A DNA stretch of 64,000 nt. Source: Leeuwenhoekiella aequorea (GTDB taxonomy: Bacteria; Bacteroidota; Bacteroidia; Flavobacteriales; Flavobacteriaceae). The DNA is taken from assembly GCF_004104375.1 (NCBI RefSeq), contig NZ_QOVM01000002.1:62001-126000 (forward strand), given 5' to 3'. Shown piece by piece: positions 15,125 through 25,128 of this stretch; the stretch's first letter is position 1; every line of letters begins with the position of its first letter. Both the position numbers and the translations under genes were made by a program. The notes below the pieces were generated by a model. It worked only from the letters and a program-made list of their open reading frames with translations, had not been told where the DNA came from and did no database searches.

Positions 15125-17266
15125 TTAAACTGGAATACTAGAAGCTTTTTCCATTCGATCCCAATTTCTGTGTTTTGCCATAGCATCCACAAATTCTTGA
15201 GGTTGTTTAGCGTTTACAAATAAAGCTTTATCATCATTATAATCTTTGATGTAGCTATTTTTAAGTAAATCTTCAGCCTCATTACATACTGCAATGGCTT
15301 TACAGTGTTTGAAAGCCTCGCTTATAAATTTGCTAAACTTTCCGTTCTTAAGCAGGGCATCCACAGATTTTTTACCACCAGGCACAAAAACAGCATCAAA
15401 TAATACACTTTCAGTAGTCATAATTGCCGCTGCAACTTTATGCTCCATATTCTCATCACATTTAATGGTACCGCCGTGTGGAGCAATAATTTTAACCATC
15501 GCACCTTCTTTTTCCAGAATATCTTTATATGGTTTAAAATCACTCATTGAAAAGCCATCTCCTGCAAGTACAGCCACTTTACGTGTAGCAATGCTATTGA
15601 ATTTAGTATGTGCTTGACTTAAAGCTTTATCAGATTTTAAATATTCTTTCTTAGGAATAGGCTGAAACTTTTCTACTTCAGCATCAGCACCTATAGCTTG
15701 ATTAACAGGCTCTTCGATACTATCAGGAATTTCCATACCTAAACCTTTAGCGACTTTGTTTGCAAGGCTAGTATCAATATTATTAATAATCCATAACATA
15801 CGTTCCTTAATATAACTATGCTCACATTTGCCTAATTCAAACGTGTAGGCATCTACTACATGCTCTTGTTCCCAAGGTGCTAAACTTCTATAAAATAGGG
15901 CAGGTTGTGAATAGTGATCACTAAAGCTTTCACTTCTAGATCGTATTTTACGCGCATCAATACGCTCTTCATATGATGTGAATGCACCATCAGCCATTTT
16001 AGCAAGATGCGGACAACCCATTGTCAAGGAATTTGGGAAATATGCTGTTTGTCCTTTAGGAATTTCAGTTTGCATGTGCCCATCACGCTGATTATTGTGT
16101 GTAGGAACAATAGGTTTATTGATAGGTATCTGGTGGAAATTTGGACTTCCCAAACGTGATAACTGTGTATCTCTATAAGAGAATAGACGCCCTTGTAATA
16201 AGGGATCATTTGTAAAATCTATTCCTGGCACAATATGACCTGGTAAGAATGCAACTTGTTCAGTTTCTGCAAAGAAATTTTCTGGATTTCTATTTAATGT
16301 CATCTTACCAATAATTTCTACCGGTACCATCTCTTCTGGAATTAGTTTTGTAGGATCTAAAAGATCAAAATCAAACTTGTGCTCATCTTCTTCAGCTACA
16401 ACTTGAATACCAAATTCCCACTCCGGATATTGGCCTGCTTCAATAGCGTCCCATAAATCTCTTCTGTGGAAATCAGAATCTGCACCATTTATTTTTACAG
16501 CTTCATCCCAAGTAACAGAATGAACACCTAATACCGGTTTCCAATGAAATTTTACAAAATGGGATTTCCCCTCTTTATTTATAAAGCGAAATGTGTGAAT
16601 TCCAAAGCCTTCCATCATACGATAACTACGAGGAATTGCGCGATCACTCATAACCCAAATATGATTATGAAGTGTTTCTGTAGCGCGAGAAACAAAATCA
16701 TAGAATGTATCGTGAGCAGATGCAGCTTGTGGGATTTCTCTGTGTGGTTCTGGTTTTACGGAATGGATCAAATCCGGAAATTTCATCGCATCCTGTATAA
16801 AAAATATTGGCATATTGTTACCTACAAGATCCCAGGTTCCTTCTTCATTATAAAATTTTACTGCAAAGCCACGTACATCGCGGGCAAGATCTGGAGAACC
16901 TTTAGACCCAGCTACAGTTGAAAATCGAACGAATACTGGCGTCTTTCTTTTAGTATCTGTAAAAAGACCTGCCTTTGTATAATTTTCTATACTCTTATAA
17001 AGTTCGAAATATCCATGTGCGGCACTTCCTCGCGCGTGTACAATACGTTCTGGAATACGCTCGTGATCAAAGCTTGTAATTTTTTCACGCAATAAAAAAT
17101 CCTCTAAAAGAGTTGCTCCGCGTTCACCAGATTTTAGAGAATTATTAGTATCGTTTACTTTTAGACCTTGATTTGTTGTTAGGGTTTTGTCCTTAGGATC
17201 TTTATAATGGGATGATAATTGGTCGATTTTTTTTGAAGTTGATTCTTCATTTGTTTTATTCGCCAT
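15125..17266 (-). CDS. katE: Large-subunit clade 2 catalase with C-terminal DJ-1/PfpI-like domain
   Basis: 713 residues, the size of HPII-type catalases. The heme-site histidine is His77 ([12 protein letters not shown]), the distal asparagine is Asn150 ([13 protein letters not shown]) and the proximal heme-ligand Tyr lies in [11 protein letters not shown]. The last 150 or so residues form a flavodoxin/class I amidotransferase-like domain ([15 protein letters not shown] ... AIAVCNEAE) typical of this clade. The enzyme breaks hydrogen peroxide into water and oxygen, mostly in the stationary phase or under stress. It is monocistronic, with 266 bp of AT-rich sequence upstream. It fits the Ku/LigD/SDR stress region. 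Confidence 0.97.
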   Translation of the reverse strand: MANKTNEESTSKKIDQLSSHYKDPKDKTLTTNQGLKVNDTNNSLKSGERGATLLEDFLLREKITSFDHERIPERIVHARGSAAHGYFELYKSIENYTKAGLFTDTKRKTPVFVRFSTVAGSKGSPDLARDVRGFAVKFYNEEGTWDLVGNNMPIFFIQDAMKFPDLIHSVKPEPHREIPQAASAHDTFYDFVSRATETLHNHIWVMSDRAIPRSYRMMEGFGIHTFRFINKEGKSHFVKFHWKPVLGVHSVTWDEAVKINGADSDFHRRDLWDAIEAGQYPEWEFGIQVVAEEDEHKFDFDLLDPTKLIPEEMVPVEIIGKMTLNRNPENFFAETEQVAFLPGHIVPGIDFTNDPLLQGRLFSYRDTQLSRLGSPNFHQIPINKPIVPTHNNQRDGHMQTEIPKGQTAYFPNSLTMGCPHLAKMADGAFTSYEERIDARKIRSRSESFSDHYSQPALFYRSLAPWEQEHVVDAYTFELGKCEHSYIKERMLWIINNIDTSLANKVAKGLGMEIPDSIEEPVNQAIGADAEVEKFQPIPKKEYLKSDKALSQAHTKFNSIATRKVAVLAGDGFSMSDFKPYKDILEKEGAMVKIIAPHGGTIKCDENMEHKVAAAIMTTESVLFDAVFVPGGKKSVDALLKNGKFSKFISEAFKHCKAIAVCNEAEDLLKNSYIKDYNDDKALFVNAKQPQEFVDAMAKHRNWDRMEKASSIPV

Positions 17267-17532
17267 AACATTGAATAGGTTGATTAATAACTTTAAAATT
17301 ACTATTGCAAAAAATCAATTATTCAAAATAAAGGTTAAATTATGTTCACTGATAGATTAAAATTATCTTAAATGATATTATTAAAACCAGATTTTATAGG
17401 CATTAAACATATCTCATATGACTTTAAGTATTTGAAAATTATTAAAATATAATTTCAACGCAGATTTTAATTCGACATCTTTACAAACTACCAGATTAAA
17501 TGTATTATTACAAATAATAATTATTTTTAAAA

Positions 17533-18954
17533 TTATTCAGTTTTAAAATCATCAAATGTATAATGTTCTTTTCTTCCTAAAACTGAAAGGTTTTGAGCTC
17601 TCTTAAATAGATGTGCTTCAGTTTCAAAAAAGTGCATCATATAGCCTGCTGTATTTACAAAAATGATAGTATCTCCAATTTCTGGTAATTGAGGAAGTTC
17701 AATTTTTCTCTTTAAAAGAATATCACGTTCTAAACAATAAGCTCCTGTAAAATACACTTCAACTGGTTCAGCTTCTTTAATCGGGTTATTGTAACTCACA
17801 AACGGATCGAGTAAAAAATCTGCACTCGAACTTTTCATTTGGGACATATTCATTTCTAAACCAATGAGGTGATTTCCACGCGCATCAACTTTGCGATGTG
17901 CAACTCGAGCCGCAGTAATTCCAACCTGGTTGAGTAAACTTCTTCCCGGTTCTAGTCTTAATTCAATATTTAATTGCTCTAATCTTTGATATACAGCTTT
18001 ACTTGAATCATTTGTAGTATCTAATATTTCTTTAAGAAAACTGGCTTTGGAGTTTTCATTATAATAGGGGTATGTTGCCAAGTCACCTTCTATTTGTCCG
18101 TTTCTATTTGTATAACCTAAACCATCATTATTATAAGTAAGAGGTTCGCGGTTTTCTAAAACGGCATCTTGAAGCTCTGTTTTAAATAGATTCCATTCAT
18201 TTTGATGTCTTAAATAATTCATCAAAATTCCGCCGCCAATATCTATAAATTTAAATGAGGTTTTTGAAGAGTTAAGGTTTTCAATTAAGTCTAGTGTTTG
18301 ATGTATTGATTCACCACGCTGTGAAGTGCTGTAACCATCTAAATGAAAATGGAACCCTTCAATATTAAACAAATGCTCGTTGGCTTCTGTAAAATAGTTT
18401 TGCAATAGATTTTCGATATCATCAATGTCAAAACCAAAGCGACTCAAAAGTTTGTTGCCTTCATAGTAAAACCCAGAAATACGAATTCCTATTTTAGCTT
18501 TAATATTATATTCTCTTGCAATTTGTGCAACTTGATCCAGTTCGTCCTGATTATCAATCACCAGTAGGACCTTATTTTTAATGGCAAGCTCCAGTAGTTT
18601 TCTGCTCTTTATTGCTGCAGTGGATATGAGTTTATCTGATGATACCTGAAGATCAATACATTGTTTTAATTCTTCATAGCTAGCAGTATCTACACCGATT
18701 CCATTTGCGACTGCAGCGGTTATAAGATTCTGAAATTTATTTGCTTTACGTGCAAAGAATATTTTGCTATTAAAATTATAGGTTGCTAAAATTTCCTGAT
18801 ACTCTTTTATATTACGGGAGAAGGCATCTAAGCTGTGTATGTTTATAGGCGATTCGTAAGATTTAAAAAGGGATTCCTGAAGTTCATAATTATTGATAAA
18901 CTTGAACATCCATTCTGAAGTAATAGGTTCTAACTTGGGTAATTTAGTATTCAT
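17533..18954 (-). CDS. Y4yA-like fold-type III PLP-dependent decarboxylase family enzyme
   Basis: 473 residues. It has the alanine-racemase/DAP-ornithine-decarboxylase layout: PLP lysine Lys70 (FFARKAN), His204 (FHFHLDG), glycine loop DIGGG (238-242), EPGR (335-338), Cys407 in the GAYCLERD motif and Tyr438 late. Between DIGGG and EPGR is an insertion of about 90 residues containing REPLTYNNDGLGY, which I associate with the Y4yA family named after a rhizobial plasmid gene. DAP and ornithine decarboxylases of this fold remove the alpha-carboxylate of diamino acids. It is the last gene of a three-gene operon; its start overlaps the preceding flavoprotein gene by 11 bp. The substrate is unknown. 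Confidence 0.82.
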   Translation of the reverse strand: MNTKLPKLEPITSEWMFKFINNYELQESLFKSYESPINIHSLDAFSRNIKEYQEILATYNFNSKIFFARKANKFQNLITAAVANGIGVDTASYEELKQCIDLQVSSDKLISTAAIKSRKLLELAIKNKVLLVIDNQDELDQVAQIAREYNIKAKIGIRISGFYYEGNKLLSRFGFDIDDIENLLQNYFTEANEHLFNIEGFHFHLDGYSTSQRGESIHQTLDLIENLNSSKTSFKFIDIGGGILMNYLRHQNEWNLFKTELQDAVLENREPLTYNNDGLGYTNRNGQIEGDLATYPYYNENSKASFLKEILDTTNDSSKAVYQRLEQLNIELRLEPGRSLLNQVGITAARVAHRKVDARGNHLIGLEMNMSQMKSSSADFLLDPFVSYNNPIKEAEPVEVYFTGAYCLERDILLKRKIELPQLPEIGDTIIFVNTAGYMMHFFETEAHLFKRAQNLSVLGRKEHYTFDDFKTE

Positions 18955-20710
18955 TTGTAGCGGTTAACCGGTTCGTATTTTTTAAAATTAATAAGGCTGT
19001 ATTCTGCGCCCATTGCGTTACAGTATCATTGTGTTTTCTGGATAGCGTATCGTTATCAAACAGAATATTTTCTGTGGGCGTGCCGTAGCAGACAATATCT
19101 TTATTTATGGTATCATTCCGATTTATAATACTACCATCTGCAGTGCACCTTAGTTCGTTATAATCTACTGATTTCTCCTCTACTGAAAAGAGTCCGTCAG
19201 AAGAGTTATTAAAAATAACTGGAGCCTCTTTTGAAAATCCTCTTGGCAATCTCGAGTCTACAAGATAATCAACCTCTATAGCTTCGGTATTAGAACGAAA
19301 GATAAACTTCTCATTTTCTTTTTTTATAATCGGACTTTTGACAAATGTAAAATCTAAAATTCCAGCGTTATGAAGTGCAATCATTTTTTCAATATTTTGC
19401 ACAGGTGGACCGTAGGAGATACGATTGAATAATCCGAAATAGCTTTTTTGAAAGAAATTCTTAGAGTCTGGTGTTAGACGATTAGAACTATACAAATAAT
19501 TAAAATCATCAGATATAAAACGCCATGCCGCTGCCGCTGCCACATATGGGCTAGTAGGATTTGAATTTTCGATTATCCAAAATTTCCAGTATTTTATAAC
19601 GCTGAAATTACTATTTATTCCTTCAATCTGGTGAGGATTATATAATTCATTCACCGAAAATGGTTTAACCTCAGGATTTTCTTTGTGAAAGATAAGAATT
19701 CTTTTTTCGAGTTCGTCAAAAGAGATATCAGGGTCAATAGAGATATTTTTATTTTTAAATAATTGAAAATAAAAGGACGCAATAATATCCTGTTCTATTA
19801 TAGGTAATAGTGCAGATTCAAAATCAAATATAGTGGTAGTGTTTTTAATTCCGGTAACAAAGCGTTTAAAGTAAAAACTGATTTGTTTTTGTTTCGTGGT
19901 ATGACTTCCGCGAGGTATAATAGGAATACCAGACCTGGAAAATGGAAGGATGTATTTAGGTTCTAAACCACTTTTATAATACATCAACTGTTGTTCATCA
20001 ACTTTTTTGAAGTATCCAGATCGGCCTTCGGTAAGTCCTAAAATAGTATCAATAGCAGTTAAGCCCAGACCTTTACAACTTACTACAGCTTGCGATTTTA
20101 TACCTTTTAGTTTTTCAGAAAAAGGATATACAAATGGAATTGTAGCATCTGTAGAATCGTCCGTAGTTTTTTTACTTATGATACTTGGGGAATGACCTGT
20201 TGTAATTAAAAGTTTATCTACAATAACCTCCATTCCAAGTGATTTAGCATCTATACGATATCTAGATTCTATTTTGTGAATTGCATCTACGCGGACAACA
20301 TAGGTATATATTTTGATTGAAGGTATAGCAACATCCTTTAACTTATTAAAGTAACAGCTCAGATAGGCGCCTACCTCTTTACGTGGAGCAATTTGAGAAT
20401 TTTCATAATCTTCAGAATTACCGGTGCGTTTAGAAATATAGGAAGTAAATGAAGGTATAGTTACTAACGCAGGTGGATCTGAAGCGGGAGCACAGGATAT
20501 AAACTGATTGGGATAATTCATCAATAAATAATCAGGTTGATTTACATCGTAAACCCACCCTGTGGCAAATGCTTCAGACTCATTAAATAGATGAATGTTT
20601 ACATCAGATGATATGTTGTACTTTTTTAAAAATGCCAGAATGCGTTCAAAACCATAAAAACCTTTAGGTCCAAACCCAATTATTGCTATATTGAAAGCTT
20701 CCGATGGCAT
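18944..20710 (-). CDS. FAD/NAD(P)-binding protein (NAD_binding_9-like), 588 residues
   Basis: The N-terminal dinucleotide motif is IAIIGFGPKGFYGFE (GxGxxG at Gly12, Gly14, Gly17), followed by HLFNESEAFATGWVYD and a conserved-looking YLLMNYPN segment. These mark the group of FAD-NAD(P)-binding proteins distantly related to lysine/ornithine N-monooxygenases. It is longer than typical monooxygenases, with a helical middle and a C-terminal DYLVDSRLPRG motif. No signal or membrane segment is seen. It lies between an SbnA-like synthase and a PLP decarboxylase with overlapping ends (1 and 11 bp), so it probably oxidises an intermediate of the same pathway. The reaction is not known to me. Confidence 0.78.
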   Translation of the reverse strand: MPSEAFNIAIIGFGPKGFYGFERILAFLKKYNISSDVNIHLFNESEAFATGWVYDVNQPDYLLMNYPNQFISCAPASDPPALVTIPSFTSYISKRTGNSEDYENSQIAPRKEVGAYLSCYFNKLKDVAIPSIKIYTYVVRVDAIHKIESRYRIDAKSLGMEVIVDKLLITTGHSPSIISKKTTDDSTDATIPFVYPFSEKLKGIKSQAVVSCKGLGLTAIDTILGLTEGRSGYFKKVDEQQLMYYKSGLEPKYILPFSRSGIPIIPRGSHTTKQKQISFYFKRFVTGIKNTTTIFDFESALLPIIEQDIIASFYFQLFKNKNISIDPDISFDELEKRILIFHKENPEVKPFSVNELYNPHQIEGINSNFSVIKYWKFWIIENSNPTSPYVAAAAAWRFISDDFNYLYSSNRLTPDSKNFFQKSYFGLFNRISYGPPVQNIEKMIALHNAGILDFTFVKSPIIKKENEKFIFRSNTEAIEVDYLVDSRLPRGFSKEAPVIFNNSSDGLFSVEEKSVDYNELRCTADGSIINRNDTINKDIVCYGTPTENILFDNDTLSRKHNDTVTQWAQNTALLILKNTNRLTATNEY

Positions 20711-21690
20711 TATTTTAATTTTTTAGCTACCCATTCTTCATTATAAATAGTTTCCAGATACCGCTCTCCGCGATCGCAAAGAATTAAAACACATTTTGAG
20801 TTTTTTGGTAGTTCAGGTACTCGTTTTAAAAACGCTGTAGTAACAGCACCGGAAGAACCTCCAGCTAATATACTTTCTATTTCCAGTAATTTTTTACATC
20901 CCATTACACATTCCATATCAGAAATATGCATTACATCATAAATAGAAGATTTATCTAAAAATTGTGAAGGTAAACCTGCACCGTGTCCGGGAATAAAACG
21001 CTCTTTGGGTTTATTACCAAAAATAACGCTACCCTGTGCATCAACAGCGATTAATTTTGTTGAGAGATTTTTCTCTTGAATATATGATGCGCAACCCATT
21101 AAAGTTCCGCAAGTGCTAGTTGCTGAAAAAACGTAATCTGCATCGGGCAAACTAGAAGCAATTTCAGACATCGTTACATAATGTGCTTTTGGGTTTGCTC
21201 TATTCCCATATTGATTTGTCCATACCGCATTATCGAGTGTATCTACCAATTCTTGCACGCGATCCAGACGAGCACCTAAATAACCACCTTCATCATTGGG
21301 TTTATTGACTATATCAACTTTTACACCATAAGCGTTTAAGATTTTTAGAGTATGCTTGTTAGCTTTAGGGTCAACTACAATTATTAACGGAATATTGTAA
21401 TATCTACAAACTTGTGCTAATCCTATAGCCATGTTACCGCTACTACTTTCAATAAGGGTAGTGCTAGGAGTTATATCACCTTTCTTAATGCCTTCTTCTA
21501 TAATACTTAAAGAGGTTCGGTCTTTGATACTACCGCCGGGATTTGCCATTTCTAATTTACCATATACATCAATTCCTGTTAGGGCAGACAGTTGTTTGAG
21601 ATGTACAAGAGGTGTATTTCCAACAGTATTTAAAATAGAGTCGAACTGTGCAGGACTAGATTTTACTGGAGAAGTGAGAATCGCATTCAT
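20710..21690 (-). CDS. SbnA-like cysteine-synthase-family PLP enzyme
   Basis: 326 residues, fold-type II. The PLP lysine is Lys56 (NPGGSIKDR), the substrate loop is SSSGNMAIGLA and the phosphate-binding loop is AGGSSGAV. Compared with CysK, the segments GGYLGARLDRVQEL, VDAQGSVIFG and CDRGERYLET are, from memory, closer to SbnA of Staphylococcus aureus, which joins O-phosphoserine and glutamate during staphyloferrin B synthesis. An ordinary cysteine synthase role is less likely given the operon partners, but not excluded. First gene of the three-gene operon; a perfect TAgaTTTG element lies upstream, and the stop overlaps the next start by one base. Confidence 0.82.
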   Translation of the reverse strand: MNAILTSPVKSSPAQFDSILNTVGNTPLVHLKQLSALTGIDVYGKLEMANPGGSIKDRTSLSIIEEGIKKGDITPSTTLIESSSGNMAIGLAQVCRYYNIPLIIVVDPKANKHTLKILNAYGVKVDIVNKPNDEGGYLGARLDRVQELVDTLDNAVWTNQYGNRANPKAHYVTMSEIASSLPDADYVFSATSTCGTLMGCASYIQEKNLSTKLIAVDAQGSVIFGNKPKERFIPGHGAGLPSQFLDKSSIYDVMHISDMECVMGCKKLLEIESILAGGSSGAVTTAFLKRVPELPKNSKCVLILCDRGERYLETIYNEEWVAKKLK

Positions 21691-21732
21691 AGTAGTAATA
21701 CGTGTTTATAAATAGCTTGGTTGATTCAATCT

Positions 21733-21740
21733 CAAATCTA
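21733..21740 (-). promoter_or_regulatory. -7 promoter element of the three-gene PLP/FAD operon
   Basis: On the minus strand TAGATTTG matches TAnnTTTG perfectly, 42 nt upstream of the SbnA-like start codon. No well-spaced TTG is seen at -33. Confidence 0.6.
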
Positions 21741-21883
21741 TATTATTATAAATTCTGCCTTATTTACAATAACAATATTTAACAAGATGTAGTTAAATAT
21801 TTTAGAAATTAAAGAACGATCTATGGTTTAACCCCGCGCAATACTTTATTTTGAGCAACAACTAACAATTTATTCTTACAACT

Positions 21884-22426
21884 ATGGAAACCTGGACATT
21901 TGCTTCTGCCTCAATCATTGTAAAAGTACTTATATCGATACTAGTCATATTTTCAGTAATTATTCTAATAACTCGAATAAGCGGTCTGCGCACATTTGCC
22001 AAAATGTCGAGTTTCGATTTTGCATCTACGATTGCTATAGGATCGATATTAGCATCGGTGGTATTGAATACAAATCAATCTCTCCTTAAAGGAAGTATAG
22101 CTCTAGGAGGTATAGTCTTATTTCAGACGTTTTTTTCTTATGTAACTAGAAAGTCAAAAAGACTGGATTCTTTATTTACAAATTCACCCGTTATGTTGAT
22201 GTATGAGGGTAAAATATTATATGAAAACCTTGATAAAACAAACGTAGGTGAAGATGATTTAATAGCAAAATTAAGAGAATCCAATGCCCTTAAATTTTCT
22301 GAAGTTAGAGCGGTAATTCTTGAGTCTACCGGAGATATGTCTGTCCTACACAGTTCTGAGACTACAGATCTAGACGCTAAAGTATTACAAGGGGTAAAGG
22401 GTATTCCAGACTACGTAAATTTGTAG
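21884..22426 (+). CDS. DUF421 (YetF-like) membrane protein
   Basis: 180 residues. Three hydrophobic segments (about 10-30, 40-58 and 62-82) are followed by a soluble C-terminal domain with SPVMLMYEGKILYENL and the KFSEVRAVILESTGDMSVL pattern of the YetF/DUF421 family. Bacillus relatives are spore or stress-linked inner-membrane proteins of unknown biochemical role. It is monocistronic, divergent from the PLP/FAD operon, and preceded by ACCCCGCGCA at 21831-21840, a motif resembling CCCCGCA upstream of the GAF/PAS gene. A strong terminator follows. Confidence 0.9.
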   Translation: METWTFASASIIVKVLISILVIFSVIILITRISGLRTFAKMSSFDFASTIAIGSILASVVLNTNQSLLKGSIALGGIVLFQTFFSYVTRKSKRLDSLFTNSPVMLMYEGKILYENLDKTNVGEDDLIAKLRESNALKFSEVRAVILESTGDMSVLHSSETTDLDAKVLQGVKGIPDYVNL

Positions 22427-22440
22427 TGAGTTTTAAAAAA

Positions 22441-22486
22441 AAATAAAGCCCTGACTTTTTTGAAAAGTCAGGGCTTTATTTTTTAT
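22441..22486. terminator. Bidirectional terminator between DUF421 and pepT genes
   Basis: A very long stem: AAATAAAGCCCTGACTTTT (22441-22459) with its complement at 22463-22481, loop TTG, with T and A runs on the outer sides. The last bases overlap the pepT stop codon. Confidence 0.92.
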
Positions 22487-23718
22487 AATTTCGTTGCTAG
22501 TTCAGCAATCTTAACTATTACCTCTGTAGCTTTTATCATACTTTCGACAGGAACATATTCAAATCTTCCGTGAAAATTATGACCACCGGCAAATATATTA
22601 GGGCAAGGTAAACCCATAAATGAAAGTTGAGAACCATCTGTACCACCACGAATTGGTTTTATTAATGGTTTAACACCTATTGCTCGCATAGCATCTTCAG
22701 CTAAATCTACAATATGCATAACGGGCTCAATTTTCTCGCGCATATTAAAATATTGATCTTTAATTTCAATACTTATAAGCTCTAAGCCATACTGACTATT
22801 GATTTCTACAGCCAGATTATGTAGAACTTCTTTTCTAGCTTCAAAATGCCCGCTATCGTGATCTCTAATGATATACTCTAGTACAGTTTGCTCTACATCT
22901 CCTGTTATGCCATTTAAATGGAAAAAACCTTCCCGATCAGAAGTATGCTCCGGAGTTTCTAAACGTGGTAGCGAATTGATAAAATCTTGAGCAATATAAA
23001 TGCTGTTAATCATTTTACCTTTTGCATAACCTGGATGCACACTTTTTCCTTTTACAAAAACTTTTACCCCAGCCGCATTAAAATTTTCAAACTCTAGTTC
23101 GCCAATCTGACTTCCATCCATAGTGTAGGCCCAAGCAGCACCAAACTTATCAACATCAAATTTATGTGCGCCACGACCTATTTCTTCATCGGGTGTGAAT
23201 CCCACGCGTATAGTTCCGTGTTCAATTTGCGGATTATTTTTAAGATATTTTACAGCTTCCATTATTTCGGTAATACCTGCTTTATCGTCTGCACCTAATA
23301 GTGTAGTTCCATCTGTCGTGATCAATGTTTGACCTTCATATTGCAATAAATCATCAAAATCGCCTGGTGATAAAACTATATCTAAATCGGCATTTAACAC
23401 GATATCTTTTCCGTCGTAATTTTCTATAATTAACGGATTAACATTAGTTCCTGTAAAATCTGGTGTAGTATCATAATGCGCAATAAAGCCAATGGTAGGT
23501 ACAATAGCCGATGTTGTTGATGGCAGAGTAGCCATAATGTAGCCATTTTCATCAATGGAGGCGTCAGAAAGGCCCATATCTAACAATTCCTGATGCAGTT
23601 TATTTGCAAGATCCCATTGCTTGGATGTACTGGGTGTACTCAGACTATTTTCATCACTTTGTGTGTCTATAGTCACATAACTCAAAAATCTATTTACTAG
23701 TGCGTCTTTTTCTATCAT
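22483..23718 (-). CDS. pepT: Peptidase T (tripeptide aminopeptidase)
   Basis: 411 residues, the length of E. coli PepT. M20-family zinc residues are visible: His81 and Asp83 ([11 protein letters not shown]), Asp144 (LLGADDKAG), the catalytic/ligand pair Glu178-Glu179 (TPDEEIGRG), and the late histidine in [27 protein letters not shown] is also typical. The enzyme removes the N-terminal residue from tripeptides in the cytoplasm. It is monocistronic and shares its terminator with the convergent DUF421 gene. Confidence 0.96.
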   Translation of the reverse strand: MIEKDALVNRFLSYVTIDTQSDENSLSTPSTSKQWDLANKLHQELLDMGLSDASIDENGYIMATLPSTTSAIVPTIGFIAHYDTTPDFTGTNVNPLIIENYDGKDIVLNADLDIVLSPGDFDDLLQYEGQTLITTDGTTLLGADDKAGITEIMEAVKYLKNNPQIEHGTIRVGFTPDEEIGRGAHKFDVDKFGAAWAYTMDGSQIGELEFENFNAAGVKVFVKGKSVHPGYAKGKMINSIYIAQDFINSLPRLETPEHTSDREGFFHLNGITGDVEQTVLEYIIRDHDSGHFEARKEVLHNLAVEINSQYGLELISIEIKDQYFNMREKIEPVMHIVDLAEDAMRAIGVKPLIKPIRGGTDGSQLSFMGLPCPNIFAGGHNFHGRFEYVPVESMIKATEVIVKIAELATKL

Positions 23719-24051
23719 AACTGGAGGTTGCTTATCGATGAGTGTGGCCGTAATATTCCTAATATTTTAAATACAAATATCTTGCTTATAATTTTTAATT
23801 ATAAAGTCTAACCCATCGGTAACTAAAATTTTTCGCAAAATTAATATTCTCTTTATAGATTATAGCACACCCGTTAAAATTTATTCTTTAAATGTTGAGT
23901 TATTAATCAGTATTAAATGACTTAATCCTTATTTATTGAATTATTTGCCGTGGATAAACGATTTACTTGAAAAAATGCTAACTATTAACTCACTATTTCT
24001 TTTAGAAATTACTTGAGCAAATGTATTTTTGAAGCCACTTACTCAGCTACT
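23719..24051. other. Divergent intergenic region between pepT and pyrD
   Basis: 333 bp with no convincing ORF. It contains an AT-only perfect palindrome (8-bp arms, 23786-23793 and 23797-23804, loop TTT). No perfect TAnnTTTG element on either strand. Both genes must be promoted from here. Confidence 0.5.
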
Positions 24052-25071
24052 ATGTATAAATCAATTATTAGGCCTTTACTGTTCAAATATGATCCAGAAA
24101 AAGTACACCATTTTACCTTTAAGAGTATTCGCTTATTAAGTGGGATTGGGTTAACTAAACTTTTGAAACCCGTATTTAATATAGAAGATAAGCGCTTAGA
24201 ACGTACGGTATTCGGCTTAAAATTTAAAAATCCAGTAGGTCTTGCTGCTGGTTTTGATAAAGATGCAAAATTGTTTCAAGAACTTTCTGATTTTGGTTTT
24301 GGATTTGTCGAGATCGGAACTCTTACTCCTAAGCCCCAAGATGGAAACCCTAAAAAGCGTCTATTTCGGCTTAAAGAAGATCAAGCAATTATTAACCGAA
24401 TGGGATTTAATAATGGAGGAGTAGATGAGGCTGTAAAACGATTAAAAAAGAATAAAAATGTTTTAATAGGCGGTAATATTGGTAAGAATAAAATCACGCC
24501 TAATGAGGAAGCATTTGAAGATTATAAAATATGCTTTAACGCTTTATTCGATTATGTAGACTACTTTGTTGTAAATGTAAGTTCGCCAAATACGCCTAAT
24601 TTGAGAGCCTTACAAGACAAAGAACCGTTGACAAAATTATTAACCGGTTTGCAGCAACTCAATGTTAATAAGCAACGTCAAAAACCTATTCTTTTAAAGA
24701 TAGCTCCAGATCTTACAAATGATCAATTACTCGATATAATCGAGATCGTAAACACAACCAATATTGCAGGTGTAATTGCTACCAACACAACCATAAGTAG
24801 AAATGGGCTTACTTCAGAAACTAAATTTGAAATGGGTGGTTTAAGCGGTAAACCCTTAAGAAGTCGCTCAACAGAAGTAATACGATTTTTATCTGAAAAA
24901 AGTAATAATGCGTTCCCGATCATAGGAGTAGGAGGTATTCATACAAAAGAAGATGCTATAGAAAAATTAGAAGCTGGTGCTTCGCTAGTTCAGCTTTATA
25001 CAGGATTTATTTATGAAGGCCCCCAACTTATTAAAAAAATAAATTCTGAAATTTTATTGCGCGGCTTATAA
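24052..25071 (+). CDS. pyrD: Dihydroorotate dehydrogenase (quinone), class 2
   Basis: 339 residues from the ATG at 24052. The frame is open further upstream to an in-frame start at 24013, but the N-terminus [20 protein letters not shown] is the usual one for class 2 enzymes and its amphipathic helices form the quinone/membrane site. [30 protein letters not shown], the catalytic serine in [12 protein letters not shown], and [15 protein letters not shown] with [11 protein letters not shown] are the FMN and active-site segments. It oxidises dihydroorotate to orotate in pyrimidine synthesis, passing electrons to quinone. No other pyr gene is nearby. Confidence 0.95.
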   Translation: MYKSIIRPLLFKYDPEKVHHFTFKSIRLLSGIGLTKLLKPVFNIEDKRLERTVFGLKFKNPVGLAAGFDKDAKLFQELSDFGFGFVEIGTLTPKPQDGNPKKRLFRLKEDQAIINRMGFNNGGVDEAVKRLKKNKNVLIGGNIGKNKITPNEEAFEDYKICFNALFDYVDYFVVNVSSPNTPNLRALQDKEPLTKLLTGLQQLNVNKQRQKPILLKIAPDLTNDQLLDIIEIVNTTNIAGVIATNTTISRNGLTSETKFEMGGLSGKPLRSRSTEVIRFLSEKSNNAFPIIGVGGIHTKEDAIEKLEAGASLVQLYTGFIYEGPQLIKKINSEILLRGL

Positions 25072-25128
25072 TATAAAACCATTTTCTGCTTAAATTACCT
25101 AATAAACCCTAAAACCCTAAATACATTA

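Noticed and set aside
15294-15617. Plus-strand frame inside katE
   Set aside because: Antisense to the C-terminal domain of the catalase; no independent support.
23786-23804. AT-only perfect palindrome upstream of pepT/pyrD
   Set aside because: Low complexity in an AT-rich intergenic region; expected by chance.
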